A DNA stretch of 64,000 nucleotides from Rhizophagus irregularis (lineage: Eukaryota > Glomeromycota > Glomeromycetes > Glomerales > Glomeraceae): positions 1,674,001 to 1,738,000 of the forward strand of contig NC_089434.1 in NCBI RefSeq assembly GCF_026210795.1, read 5' to 3'. Below are positions 21,381 to 32,757 of the stretch, piece by piece. The notes below the pieces were generated by a model. It was given only the letters and a program-made list of their open reading frames with translations, had not been told where the DNA came from and made no database searches. The position numbers and the translations under genes are program-made. Position 1 is the stretch's first letter; every line of letters starts with the position of its first letter.

Positions 21381-22926
21381 ATCCCTATAAATAAATATTT
21401 ATTTTAAAAAAAAAACTAAAAATAGAAGATAGCGTGAATACTAAAGTAGGAAGTTACCGGATTGTGATGACAAATTTAAAAATAACATTGACAGTAGTAG
21501 TGATTATTGAATTAGTGATACATGAAATTACATAGAAAAATTTCTTGTAAAAAAAAGCTTTAAAATTAGTAAATAAAATAAAAATAATTTATATTATATG
21601 AAGCAGAATAGATGAATACTTTCGTATTATTTGAAATTATAATATTTCTACATTACTATCAAGTTTTATTGAAATTCTCACTCTATAATGAGTTAAGAAA
21701 AGCATCAAACAAAATAAATTAAGAATCTCATACTAACCTTTTTGAGTAAATCAAGTCTTAATTGTAAAATATACTAACATTATAACATTAAACTCAATTT
21801 CTTATAAGCCTGATTTCTATAAACAACTTAGCCTGTTTTAAACCAAAACTAGTACTATATTGAACTTATTAATAAATTAAATATTTTTCGTAACATTATA
21901 AATTGCAATTCTTTTTTTTTTATAATTCATACATAATTACTAGGAAACAGTAACTGTTGAAGCATCCGAAGCATTATAATCATCGTGATCAATTACTTAT
22001 CACAAGAAATTGAAATTGTCTACAAAAAATATGTATTGCTAAAGTTAAAAATAATGTATTGCTAAAAAATGTATAGTTAAAAGATGCAGTTTTAGATAAA
22101 AATATTTATTACCACTTTAAAAAGCCAATGATATTTATTATTATAATTTATAATTCGGTACAAAAATTAATATGTAACATTTATATTTTGTTTCTACACA
22201 AGCGTTACGTCTGATTCTAAAATCCCATTGTAATTTATTGTTTTTGTTACTACGTTATTACTGTAATCGTTTCATAAACTTTATTGGCCATACACGTAGC
22301 GCGACGGACAGACATTGCATGAGTAGAATGGAAAGTTCTTCGATAACGCTTTGGACAATAAACTCAGAAACAGGAAATTGTATACTAGTACAACAGTATA
22401 AGCAAATTTCATATGATTGCATTTCATTTATAATGACTTAATAGTAATTGTTCATTAACTCGCTAATTAATTCGTTATTTTTGCATGACAGGCATTCTAC
22501 GATTTCTGTAAAATTAAATTTAAACGCTTGTCAGCGACTGGTTTGATCAGGTTTAAACCAAATTTACTGTCAAGATAATTATTTATAAAATAATAATAAA
22601 ATGAAATAATCTTTATTACAAATATTTAATGACTTTATGTTCATCCACCAATTAATCAACTATATCATTTGGCAATAAACTAGGATAACGGAAGGTCCGA
22701 AGTAGTGATTAAATTACGAAATCTGTCATCTAAGGAACATAGGTTCAGTTTCTAGGATGAGCGGAATAATTGGGAATTATACGGACATCTGGACATTATG
22801 TCATCAAGCGCATAAGTATATAGTCCTTCGTTACACTTCAGACTAACAAGGTGTTACTATAAAAAATTAATTTGTAATTTAAAATGATACATTTGATTTA
22901 TGAAAATATTTTATGCTCTTAGTTAA
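21381..22926. other. Intergenic, nothing recognised
   Basis: AT-rich sequence without convincing ORFs. The 67-codon frame at 22238 has no features. No repeats above short A/T runs were found. Confidence 0.45.
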
Positions 22927-23317
22927 TTATCGCTGTTTTCAAATTAGTGGGACCCCTGTATGTCACCCCTAAGGAAATCGATTTCCAAAAATTTGCGAAA
23001 ACCCAGAATTTTTCTGAATAACTATGTAGGAAAAGATCAATTATTAGCGATTTCCAGAGGAAATCTTAGGAAATTCTCAATTGTAAAGGTAGTTTGCTTA
23101 TAAAAAAGTGTTTATGTTACACAAAGTTTTATCACTCACTTATAAGCAAACTATTTGAATAATTGAGAATTTCCTGAGATTTCCTCCAGAAATCACTAGC
23201 AATCGGACCTTTACTACAAAGTTATTCAGAAAAATTCTGGGGTTTCCACATTTGCGAAAACTGATTTCCTTAGTGGGTGACATGCAGGGGGTCCCACTAA
23301 TTTGAAAACAGCGATAA
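22927..23317. mobile_element. Foldback MITE (391 bp, almost fully palindromic)
   Basis: TTATCGCTGTTTTCAAATTA at the left end and its exact complement at the right end begin two arms of about 175 bp that pair over nearly their whole length (GGGACCCC, GAAATC, TTTGCGAAAAC, GAATTTTTCTGAATAACT, AGTTTGCTTATAA). They leave a loop of about 35 bp centred near 23120. There is no coding capacity. The target duplication is ambiguous (TA or TTAA). Confidence 0.75.
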
Positions 23318-23359
23318 ATAACAAAAAAAAAAAAAAAAGTTTAGTTTATCATTACAGGA

Positions 23360-23790
23360 TTTAAGTAGGGTTGAATCGGTCCGGTCTGGTCCCAAAAAGA
23401 CTGGTCTTTCAATCTGGACCGGACCGATTTAAATTTAAGAAATGATTTTAAGACCTCTAAATTATGCTAAAACATTAAAGAACGTTTCGAAACGTTTTTT
23501 AACATGTAATTTAACAAATAAAAAACGTTTTTCGCAAATGTTTTTAATTATTTTAACAAACAACGTTGCGAAAACGTTTTTATTAAGTAATTTACGTTTT
23601 GCAACGTTTTTTATTAAAGCAATTTAATTAAAAAAAACGTTTTCGCACGTTTTTTTAATTATTTTATTAATAGGAAACGTTGCAAAAACGTTTTTTATTA
23701 ATAATTTCACGTATTCGCACGTTTTTTTAATAAAAAACGTTGCGAAAACGTTAAAAACTGAACCGTTTTGGCAAAAACCGTGCCCTAAAA
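23360..23790. mobile_element. Degenerate element with AACGTTTTCGC subrepeats and CGGTCC-rich ends
   Basis: The left end TAGGGTTGAATCGGTCCGGT and the right end, which finishes CCGTGCCCTA, share TAGGG outer bases and CGGT words. The interior is tandem AAACGTTTTT/CGCAACG units, the same motif as in the intact hAT-type element at 61059-61596. A clean target duplication was not found. It is probably a diverged relative. Confidence 0.45.
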
Positions 23791-24473
23791 GTAGGACTGT
23801 TCACCAATAAGTCATCTAGTAATATTAAAAAAAAAAAATTTTACCATTTCTAGTTATTTCACGGGAAGCCGTTGATATCATTGATCATCATGGCGGAACC
23901 GTACCACGGAAACTAGCGTCCCGTATGCAATTTTAAACTACTAATAGACTTTTTTAGCTTTTCCTTTTAAATAATCATAATTGGTATAGTATTCCTTATT
24001 TGCATTAACATTTTTGTATTTAATTTAATCATCTGTTGAAGTTTTTAATAAAAAATTCCTCCAATGATAAATTAAAAGCAGCTGAAAAATTATTGAAAGA
24101 ATGTTAAAAATTCAGTATGTTGGTATGATGATTAATTAAATCTCCACAAAAATCTTTTGATTTGATGGCTAAATTTAGCGTAACTAGTGCTACATTATGA
24201 CGTACTTTACTGTACATTACTGTATTTGTATAAAACTTTCGGAAAAAATTGCTGAATATCATTCCCATGTTTTAATAAAAGTTACATTTCGATCAACACA
24301 ATTATTTCTAAATATGTTAACCAACATTAATAGTTTTACTTCGGTAATGCTGGGGAGCCAGTTTTTTCTTTTTTTATTTTGTAATTTTTTGTATCAATCA
24401 ATAGTTTTGTACCGTTTATTTTAATACTCTTAACAAAATCAAAACACAATTAACGCAGTTGCACTATTTAATT
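23791..24473. other. Intergenic, nothing recognised
   Basis: AT-rich sequence. A 75-codon frame at 24197 shows no domain or paralogue. The region ends at the first half (GTTACATA) of a kinase-promoter block that is interrupted by the hAT element beginning at 24482. Confidence 0.4.
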
Positions 24474-24481
24474 GTTACATA

Positions 24482-25065
24482 TAGAGATGGTCATATCATG
24501 CGCATGATGCAACATGATGCAATTGATACATGTGATGCAGCATTTTGCGATCATACTATAAACTTTTTTTTTTTATAATTTACGTAATTTATTTGTATTA
24601 TCGAATATATGGAAATTTTACAATAATAGTAATTTTACATGATTTTTTTCAGTTGTTTTTTTTCATCTTCATTGTCCGTTTCATCATTTTCTATTCTTCA
24701 CTATCAATTACTTCATAATCTGAATCATTTTGTAATAATTCTTCACTTTCATCTTCTGTTAATATTTCCATTATATCAGGATGTAATTCTTGTCGCGGAC
24801 AATTAATTTTATAATTGCTATAAATGTATACCAATTTTAATACCCGTTCATTAGTTAACCGATTTCGTTTCTTTTCATGTCCTAGTTGATTAAAACATGA
24901 CCATATTAAATGGATCTGATAGTGGCATTATTGATAATAATTTTTATTGAAAATAATTTCATTGATTTTAAAATAATTTAATAATCCCATTTTGATGCGC
25001 AGTCATGCACGTGTATGAATCATGACTGCATGGGTGGGGCATCATGTGCATGATGCCTATCCCTA
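24482..25065. mobile_element. hAT-family element inserted in the promoter of kinase gene 3
   Basis: Ends TAGAGATGGTC (left) and GCCTATCCCTA (right) are inverted and continue as diverged repeats with CATGCGCATGATGC / GCATCATGTGCATGATGC. The flanks are a perfect 8-bp duplication GTTACATA (24474-24481 and 25066-25073). The interior retains a piece of the transposase C-terminus on the minus strand. The duplicated target is the core of conserved upstream block A, so the element has split the kinase promoter 153 bases before the ATG. Confidence 0.85.
24691..24912 (-). pseudogene. hAT transposase C-terminal remnant
   Basis: An in-frame 73-codon piece reads HLIWSCFNQLGHEKKRNRLT and then LVYIYSNYKI, before an acidic tail (DESEELLQNDSDYEVIDSEE) and a TAG at 24691. 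The Leu/Trp-rich lead, KRNRLTNERV and KLVYIYSN are typical of the hAT dimerisation region. The DDE catalytic part and the BED finger are absent. The element is therefore non-autonomous. Confidence 0.6.
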
Positions 25066-25103
25066 GTTACATAACATGATCAACAAATTTATTATGTTAC
25101 ACT
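25066..25103 (+). promoter_or_regulatory. Remaining kinase upstream blocks A/B
   Basis: GTTACATAACATGATCAAC (3' half of block A) and AATTTATTATGTTACACTT (block B) lie 115-152 bases upstream of the ATG at 25218. Anything farther upstream has been displaced by 584 bp of hAT element. Confidence 0.45.
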
Positions 25104-25217
25104 TCGGAATTTTTTGAAAAAAAAAAAATTCATTTTTTCAATTTAAATATTTTAACAATAAAATAAACAAAAAAAATTTTTCCTTTTAAAAACTTTTTAT
25201 AATAAAATTTTTATATT

Positions 25218-27433
25218 ATGTCTACTATTATTCGAAGAGGATTAATTAATGAAACAGTTAGTAGAGCATGTTCGTTAACTGATTATAATATTCGTACTGA
25301 TATGCATAAACAATTTGAATTTCGTAAACAATTCATTCTTGATGATAAAATTCTTACAGATGATGAAAAAACTTTAGCAATAAGAATAATAAATGAGTTT
25401 TATGATCAAAATAAAGTTCTTTCAAATTCTGGAATAAAAAGAATTTGTGAAAATTGTGATCAAGAATGTTTAGCAACATTATATTGTGAATTTTGTGTTC
25501 AAAATTTTTTAAAATTAAATTTTAAAAATTGGACATCAGGAAATTATGATATTGATAATTTAATACAAAAATGTCAATTAGAAACACTTATGCCAAGTAA
25601 AGTAATTGAATGGATTTCATATAAAAATTTAAGGGATATTAAATATTTAACAAAAGGTGGATTTTCTGAAATATATACTGCACGTTGGATTAATGGATAT
25701 TATAAACAATGGGATTCTAAAAATCTACAATTAAAAAGATTTGGAACTATAAGAGTAATACTTAAAAGGTTAGAAAATGTTGAAAGTGCAAGTCAAAGTT
25801 GGTATGAGGAGGTATATATATATTTTTTAATTTATTTTATAAAATTGAATCATTCTTTATATATTAAACGATAAAATTCTTAAATTTTTATAGGCTAAAT
25901 CGCATTTAACTATAAACAATAAACATACTACCATTGTTAAATGCTTTGGTTTAACAAGAGATATACCAAATGGAAATTATATGCTTGTAATGATGGAAAT
26001 GGATATGGATTTAAGAAAATATTTACAAATTAATAATCAACTTACGTGGAAACAAAAAATTAGAATTGCTTTTGAAATAATTGATTCACTTTTTTTCATT
26101 CATCTTGAAAAAGCAATTCATAGAGATTTGCACTCTGGAAACATATTATATTCAAAATATAATGATCGTTGGTTTATTAGTGATCTCGGATTTTGTGGAC
26201 CCACTGATAAATCATCGAAAAGTATATATGGAAATCTTCCATATATAGCACCAGAAGTTATTAATGGAAAAGGATATACTTTTAAATCTGATATTTATAG
26301 TGTTGCAATACTTATGTGGGAAATCTCAACTGGATATTCACCATTTATTGATTATGAGCATAATGATTATGAGCTTGCGATGAATATAATTGATGGCATG
26401 AGACCAGAAATTGCGTCAGACACTCCTTTAGAATATAAAAGTTTAATGAAGCAATGTTGGGATGATAATCCATCAAATAGACTTGATATTCAATCTCTTC
26501 GGGAAAAAATGAATGAAATTCATCTATTATATCAAAATATGCCAAATGAAGTTTTTCAGGCAAAAAAACTAAATAATATTGAAATAAAAATTAGTGATAC
26601 AAGTAGCAGATTATTTACAAGTAAAATTTATCAATTTGACAATTTACTTGATCGAAAAAATACAACAGAAGGTACTACTTTTTATATTTTGTTAGAGGAA
26701 CAAGAAGTTAAGATTATCATTTTATCAAATTATTATAACAACTTTTAAACGACTTTTCTTTTATAAATAGCAATTTATAGTAAAGTATATGACTTTAGTA
26801 TTCCTGATAATAGTAAGTATTATTAAAAAGGTTTCATTTATTGTTAATATTTATTGAACGAATTTCATTTTTTAGTTGATGATTTTAATAATTCAAGCAA
26901 TCTAAGGGTTAATAAAACATCAAGAATAAGTAGTAATTTTAAAGGTAATTTATTTATATATATATTTATTTAATTATCCCTTAAATAATAATGGCACAAT
27001 TATATCTCAATTTTAGGCATTAATAAAGGATTATCTAAGGTATTTAAACCGTTAAAGATAAGTTCAAAGGATGGTAAGTAATATGATATTAAATATTAAT
27101 TGTTCATTAAGCAATATTGATTGATCAATTGTTTAATAATATAGACATTCGAAATGATCATAAAAAAGTAATAATGCGACGAACGAAAGGATCAGTTAAT
27201 GGTGAATAAAATTTTTTGACATAAATTTTTTAATTTTGCGATATTTAAATTAAATATTTTTGTCCTTTTATAGATGATGACGAAATACATAATAATCCAA
27301 ACCTTCATTCAGAAGATCAAGATGAATTTGAAATTCCCGAGGGTTAGTTTCTTAATATTAATATTGTATAAATAATATCTTAATTACTAATTTATATTAT
27401 TTATATGTATTTTTTTTTTTAGATGGATTTTAA
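25218..27433 (+). CDS. Protein kinase, kinase gene 3 (~558 aa; microexon donor lost)
   Basis: Exons: 25218-25811, 25894-26671, 26771-26812, 26876-26944, 27017-27073, 27145-27201, 27274-27342 and 27423-27433. Phases agree and give 558 residues. N-terminal Cys pattern (RICENCDQECL, YCEFC), GGFSEIY, VILKRLEN, HRDLHSGN, DLG, APE and the small-exon tail are all present. The 12-nt microexon of kinase genes 1, 2 and 5 survives as AGGAACAAGAAG at about 26695 but is followed by TTAAG, so it has no usable GT donor in the right place. Skipping it keeps the frame because its length is a multiple of three. The start is MSTIIRRGL, one residue longer than in the paralogues. Its promoter is interrupted by a hAT element. 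Function as for kinase gene 1. Confidence 0.83.
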
Positions 27434-27954
27434 AATTATATTTATAAGTAAATAATATTGAAAATTTTATTTAAACACTAAGGTTAGAATAGTAAAATAT
27501 TTTACACGATTTCTTAGTTTGTAATTTAAATAATTTTTTTTTAATATTATATCTTATCAATAAATCTGAATCAATATTTTTATATATTAAATCGAAAAAA
27601 AAACAAAGAAAAAAAGTCAATGAGAAAGGGACGATAAGAAATATCGTGGTAAAGATTAAAATAAGAATATTCCAGAAAAAAATAAAAATATTAGTAATAA
27701 TTAAAACCAAGTTATTATAAATTAGTAAAGAATTTTTAAAAAACAACGAAATATTCACTTATAATCTTTTAAATTCTTTAGTTTTAAAGAATTTCCAATT
27801 CTCATAAATCTCTAAATATTTATTATCATTCAAACATTTTATACAGTATTTTGACTTGTTTCTATAATAATGTAACGAACTTTTTCTAATAATAAATAAT
27901 GTATTTCATCCGGTATTACGTGATTTTTTATAATTAAAAATGGTTATAATAAAT
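27434..27954. other. Kinase 3' flank
   Basis: Contains the family 3' block (27474-27535) and a further stretch (27757-27860) homologous to 10361-10480 beyond kinase gene 1. The duplicated unit therefore runs some 400 bases past the stop codon. The minus-strand frame at 27471 is a by-product of A/T-rich sequence. Confidence 0.5.
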
Positions 27955-28025
27955 CGTGTATCAAGCAAAAATTCGTGTATCAGGCAAAAAATTCGTGTAT
28001 CAGGCAAAAATTCGTGTATCAGGCA
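27955..28025. repeat. Short tandem repeat, ATTCGTGTATCAGGCAAAA x4
   Basis: Four head-to-tail copies of a 19-20-bp unit; the first carries AAGC in place of AGGC. They directly precede the small inverted-repeat element at 28057. Confidence 0.75.
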
Positions 28026-28056
28026 ATATTAAATCACGGGATACCAGATAAATCAC

Positions 28057-28160
28057 TTATTCGGCACTTCGAACCGAATAACTAACGCTACCTAAAGGTA
28101 GCTTGTTATATTGGGAATCAAATTTGATCAGTTGATCTCGGGCTCCGAAGTGCCGAATAA
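28057..28160. mobile_element. Small MITE/hairpin with perfect 15-bp inverted ends
   Basis: TTATTCGGCACTTCG at 28057-28071 is exactly inverted at 28146-28160. A second hairpin (GCTACCT/AGGTAGC) sits in the middle. No coding capacity. TTA/TAA at the extreme ends would fit a TA or TWA target, which is unproven. Confidence 0.55.
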
Positions 28161-28790
28161 CTATTAAGTATCAAAAATAAATTTCATGTATTGATATCAT
28201 CGATACAAAGAGTAATATTTTTTCTGCATGTAATAATAATTATTTTTTGCATGAGTTATAATTATTTGCATCAGTTATAATTAATAAATTTTTATTTTGC
28301 ATCGCATATTCGCATCATTAAATTTTTTAATTTTTTTCTATATTAGACTTTTATTTATACATGATTAATTTAATAATCGCGGTGGTAATGTCACTAATGT
28401 GATTCGATTTCAGTGTAATTGTAGGTGACATAATTATTTATGCATCAATTAAACTTTTTTTAGTCCATAATTATTGTCAATAATTTTATATCACATCAGC
28501 TAATAATTCATAACGTTTTATATATTTTACACTAACTTTATTTCGATTATTAGATAAAATGGTCAAAATGGCCACTATTAATATTTTTATTATGATATTA
28601 ACTATATGACTAATTAAGCATATTGTGATTATGATGTGTAAATTGTCACGAACTTCTGCCGATTTTCAGCCACAATAAATCAACATATGAGAAAAATCAT
28701 TTGAATGGTTCGTAATAATTTGCGTGTTCTGAAACTAGAACTTTTTTCATAGTGCATAGAATAGAATAAATTAAAATTTAAGGACCTAAG
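28161..28790. other. Intergenic, nothing recognised
   Basis: AT-rich sequence with recurring TTGCAT(C/G)AGTTATAATTA words around 28250-28290. No genes found. Confidence 0.4.
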
Positions 28791-29003
28791 AGGACCCCGA
28801 AATATATATGTAGAGGTCAGGTCCAGAAGTGGTCCAAAATACGCATTCTTTCAGGGCCGGAATTACGATAATTTCAGCCATTATCTAAATTAGGAAATAT
28901 TATTTTGGCTGGGATTATCCATAAAAGGAATGATCTACATGATTTTTTTGACTCATTATACGCAAACTCTGACCTGACCCTTTTATGTATATTTCGGGGT
29001 CCT
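28791..29003. mobile_element. hAT-type MITE (same family as 7463-7674)
   Basis: A 213-bp element with AGGACCCCGAAATATA / TTTCGGGGTCCT ends, flanked by the perfect 8-bp duplication GACCTAAG (28783-28790 and 29004-29011). Its interior is the reverse complement of the copy in kinase gene 1. It lies about 470 bases upstream of the kinase ATG at 29470. Confidence 0.85.
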
Positions 29004-29246
29004 GACCTAAGAATAATCATCCCTTATAATATTATCATAATTTTTCAAGAGTTTTTTTTTGCATTCATATATATATAATTATCAAATTAAAATAATTCAA
29101 AGTAATCATAACGACAACTCAGCTGCGATAGTGCCGCAGTTGTGAGGTCACGTGTGCACGAGTAATTGTTTGCATAATAGGTATTTATTTTGTACCTTAG
29201 TTTTGTCATTTATTTCTAGAAATGTAAAAAATATTTTTTTATTACG

Positions 29247-29333
29247 TTAAACATGTCTAAAAATAGTTTATTTTTGTTGTTTATAATTGTTTGTGTAATT
29301 GCCACATGAACATTAGATCATATGGTTACACTT
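29247..29333 (+). promoter_or_regulatory. Kinase upstream blocks C, A and B
   Basis: TTAAACATGTCTAAAAATAG (C), GTGTAATTGCCACATGAACA (A) and TATGGTTACACTTTT (B) in the same order and spacing as upstream of the genes at 34914 and 21148. Confidence 0.45.
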
Positions 29334-29469
29334 TTTAGAGTTTAGTAACTTTCAGTTCATCGTCAAAAATAATTTCTTTTTTTCACTTTTTTTCAATTCA
29401 TATTTATTTTTTTTTTTAAACAAAAAAAAATTTTTCATTTTTTAAAATTTTAGCAACAAAATTGCAATT

Positions 29470-31576
29470 ATGTCTAACATTCGATATGAATTAGTTAATT
29501 CAACAGTAAATAGAATAATTTTATTAACAGATTTAAAAATTTATAATAACATACATAAATATTATGAATTTCGAAAACAAACAATTCTTACTGATAAACT
29601 TCTTACAGATGACGAAAAAATTTATGCAATAAGATTATTAACTAAAAATTATGATCGAGATAAAGTTATTACTAATTCAGGAACGAAAAGAATTTGTGAA
29701 AATTGTAAGAAAAAATGTTTAGCTACATTATATTGTGAATATTGTATTCAAAATTATTTAAAAACAAATTTTAAAAATTGGACATCCGGAAATAATGATA
29801 TTGATGATTTAATACAGAAATGTCAAATTAAAACTATTGGACCAAATTATATAGTTGAATGGATTCCATATAATAATTTAGAAAATATTAAATATCTAAC
29901 AAAAGGTGGATTCTCCGAAATTTATACTGCTGATTGGATTAATAGCTTTTATAAAGAGTGGGATTCTAAAAATCAACAATTAAAAAGATTTGGAAGTGTA
30001 AAAGTAGTACTTAAAAAATTAGAGAATGTTGAAAGTGCAAATCAAAGATGGTTTGAGGAGGTTTGTATTTTAAATTTATTTATAAAGTTAACCAACTCTT
30101 TATTTACAATAAAAGTTTTATATTTTTATAGGCTAGATTACATTTAATTATAAGTAGTAAGCGTGGTAGCATTGTCCGTTGTTTTGGTTTAACACAAGAT
30201 CTATTAAATGGAAATTACATGCTTGTAATGTTAAAGATGGATACGGATTTAAGAAAATATTTACAACAAAATTATAATCAACTTACATGGAAAGAAAAGA
30301 TTAAAATTGTTTATGAAATATCTATTGCACTTAGTAATATTTATAAAGAGAAAGCAATTCATAAAGATTTGCATTCCGGAAACATATTATATTCTAAATC
30401 AAATGATCGTTGGGTTATTAGTGATCTTGGATTTTGTGGACCTGCTGATAAATCATCAAAAAGTATATATGGAAATCTTCCATATTTAGCACCAGAAGTT
30501 ATTAAAGGAAATGGATATACTTTTAAATCTGATATTTACAGTATTGCAATACTTATGTGGGAAATTTCATCTGGATATTCGCCGTTTATTGATTATGAGC
30601 ATGATGATTATGAACTTGCAATGAATATAATTAATGGTATGAGACCAGAAATTATGTCAGATATTCCTTTAGAATATAAAAATTTAATGGTACAATGTTG
30701 GGATGCTGATCCATTAAAAAGACCCGATACTATTACACTTGAAGAGCAGATAAGAAAAATTCATTTATCATATCGGAATATGCCAAATGAGTTGTTTCAG
30801 TCAAAGACAATAAATAATTTTGAAATAAAAACCAGTACAAATTATACAAGTAGAACATTATTTACGAGTAAAATTTATCAATTTGACAATCTACCTGAAC
30901 AAAAAATTGCAACGAAAGGTATTACTTTATATATTGATGATTTTTTTTCATTATTACTAATTTTTTTTTTAATTTAAATAATTGTTTACTGTCAATTTAT
31001 TATTTATTCTGATTTTTTCTTGGTTTTTTTTTAAAAAAAAATAGCACTTTATACTAGTAAAGTATATGATCTTAGAATTCCTGATAATAGTAAGTATTTA
31101 TTAAAATTTTATTTAATGAAATATTTATGTATTAAACAAACTTTTCATTTTTAGTTGATGATTTTAACGAACAGAAAATTAAAAGAACATCAAAAATAAG
31201 TAGTATTTTTAAAGGTAATATATTTTATATATATTTAATTATCTTCAAATAATAATAATACAAATAAATCTCAATTTTAGTCAGTAATAAAAGCTTATCT
31301 AAGGTATTTGAAACGTTAAAGATAAGTTCGAACAATTGTAAGTAATATAATTCTAAAATTTAATTGTTTTGTTAAGCAAGATTAATTTATTTTATTTAAA
31401 ATATAGACATTCAAAATGATCATGAAAAAGAAACAATACAACAAATGAAAGAACCAGTTAATGGTAAGTGAAACTTTTGCTATAAAATTTTTAATTTTGC
31501 AACGTTTAAATATTTTTTTTCTTTTATAGATGATGACGAAATATATAATAATTCAAACCTTCATTCAAAAGATTAA
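29470..31576 (+). CDS. Protein kinase, kinase gene 4 (HKD variant; shortened tail)
   Basis: Exons: 29470-30060, 30132-30918, 31045-31089, 31155-31214, 31281-31337, 31407-31463 and 31530-31576. The Cys pattern is RICENCKKKCL plus YCEYC, so one spacer differs. The kinase motifs GGFSEIY, VVLKKLEN, DLG and APE are present. The catalytic loop reads HKDLHSGN, not HRD, so the Asp and Asn needed for catalysis are kept but the RD arginine is lost. The 12-nt microexon is absent and exon 2 joins the next exon in frame. The penultimate exon has a premature TAA at 31574-31576, and about 150 bases later its displaced end (TTTCGAAATTCCTGATGG) is seen, so an insertion has broken it. The protein should lack only the last few residues of the tail. 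Confidence 0.75.
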
Positions 31577-32144
31577 GATGAATCGGTCAGTTAAAAAAAA
31601 ATTGATTTTGATCTCAAAGAATAATAATAACGATGATTTTTGGTGATGATTTTTGATTCCAAGGATATGATCCTTTTAAATAAAAAATCAAATAATTAAT
31701 TAAATTACAAAACATTAACTTTCGAAATTCCTGATGGCTAGTTTCAATAGTATTAATGTTGTATAAATAATATCATAATTACTAATCTCTATTATTTATA
31801 TGTATTGATTTTAAAATTTAATTATATACTGAATATTTTATTTTGTTGAAGCTAGAGTAGTAAAATATTTTATGCGTTCCTTAATTTGTAAATTTAAATA
31901 ATTTTTTTTTCAATATAGCTTATTAATAAATTTAAATCAATATTTTTTTATTTATTAAATCTATCGGTTGTCTGTTAAAAAATGGATATTCAGATATCTG
32001 AATTGAATGGATATCTGAATATAGTTTGGATCTGTTATACAAATCAGTACCAAATTTGATTTTAGACATATATTGTCCTTCGCTTCACTCCAGAGTCACT
32101 CCAGAGTCACTCCAGACAATTATGATTCATATTTAATATACCCT
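31577..32144. other. Broken kinase tail, 3' flank and short repeats
   Basis: Holds the displaced end of the penultimate kinase exon (about 31718-31738), the family 3' block (31845-31908), a GATATCTGAAT inverted pair (about 31985-32020) and a threefold CACTCCAGAGT repeat (32088-32116). No separate gene. Confidence 0.45.
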
Positions 32145-32339
32145 ATAAAAAATTTTTATCCGAATATTTCCATTATTTCTCCGTGTCTTCCGTAAAAATT
32201 CCGTGAAAATGATACATTCACGGATATCCGTGTTAGCGAGATGAAAATTTCCATGATTTAAGGCTATAAATTCCATTAAAATGATACATTCACGGAAAAA
32301 ACATGGAAAGATAAAACACAGATCAGATTTTTTACAGGG
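32145..32339. mobile_element. MITE-like element with CCCTATAAAAAA / TTTTTTACAGGG ends
   Basis: Inverted ends bound about 195 bp with internal repeated TCCGTG and ATGATACATTCACGGA words. ATA on both sides may be a 3-bp target duplication, which would suit PIF/Harbinger or CACTA elements. Weakly supported. Confidence 0.4.
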
Positions 32340-32604
32340 ATATTATTTGGAATTTTGCAATTTGAGCTGATTTTTTATTTGATAACCAATATGATTCGAT
32401 TAATTCAATTTTGATAGAATCGATTCCAATCACTAGACATTTTGATAACTTCTTGCAGCATTGCGTAATAGTATCTGCTAATTAATATTGCAATATATTA
32501 ATAAATGATTTAATTATATTTACTCATCATTTTTTAAAAAACCCTATTATGTAATTACCTATATTTGACAATGTCTTTCAAATTATTATATTATTTATAA
32601 AAAT

Positions 32605-32757
32605 GACCTGTAAAAAAAGTTGATTTATTTATATATTCCAAGCTAATTAATAACCTTATATCACGGAATCTATCAATTATTTTCATTTACGTGAATCCAT
32701 GAGAGGTACATTTTTACGGGATTTTTACAGAAATAATAAATAAAATTTTTTATAGGG
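32605..32757. mobile_element. MITE-like element, related copy
   Basis: Starts CCTGTAAAAAAAGTTG and ends AAATTTTTTATAGGG, with TGA on each side as a possible 3-bp duplication. The interior (AATAACCTTATATCACGGAA) matches 13763-13945. Confidence 0.4.

Noticed and set aside
27955-28160. CRISPR-like array
   Set aside because: The four 19-bp units are directly adjacent without spacers, and the genome is eukaryotic.
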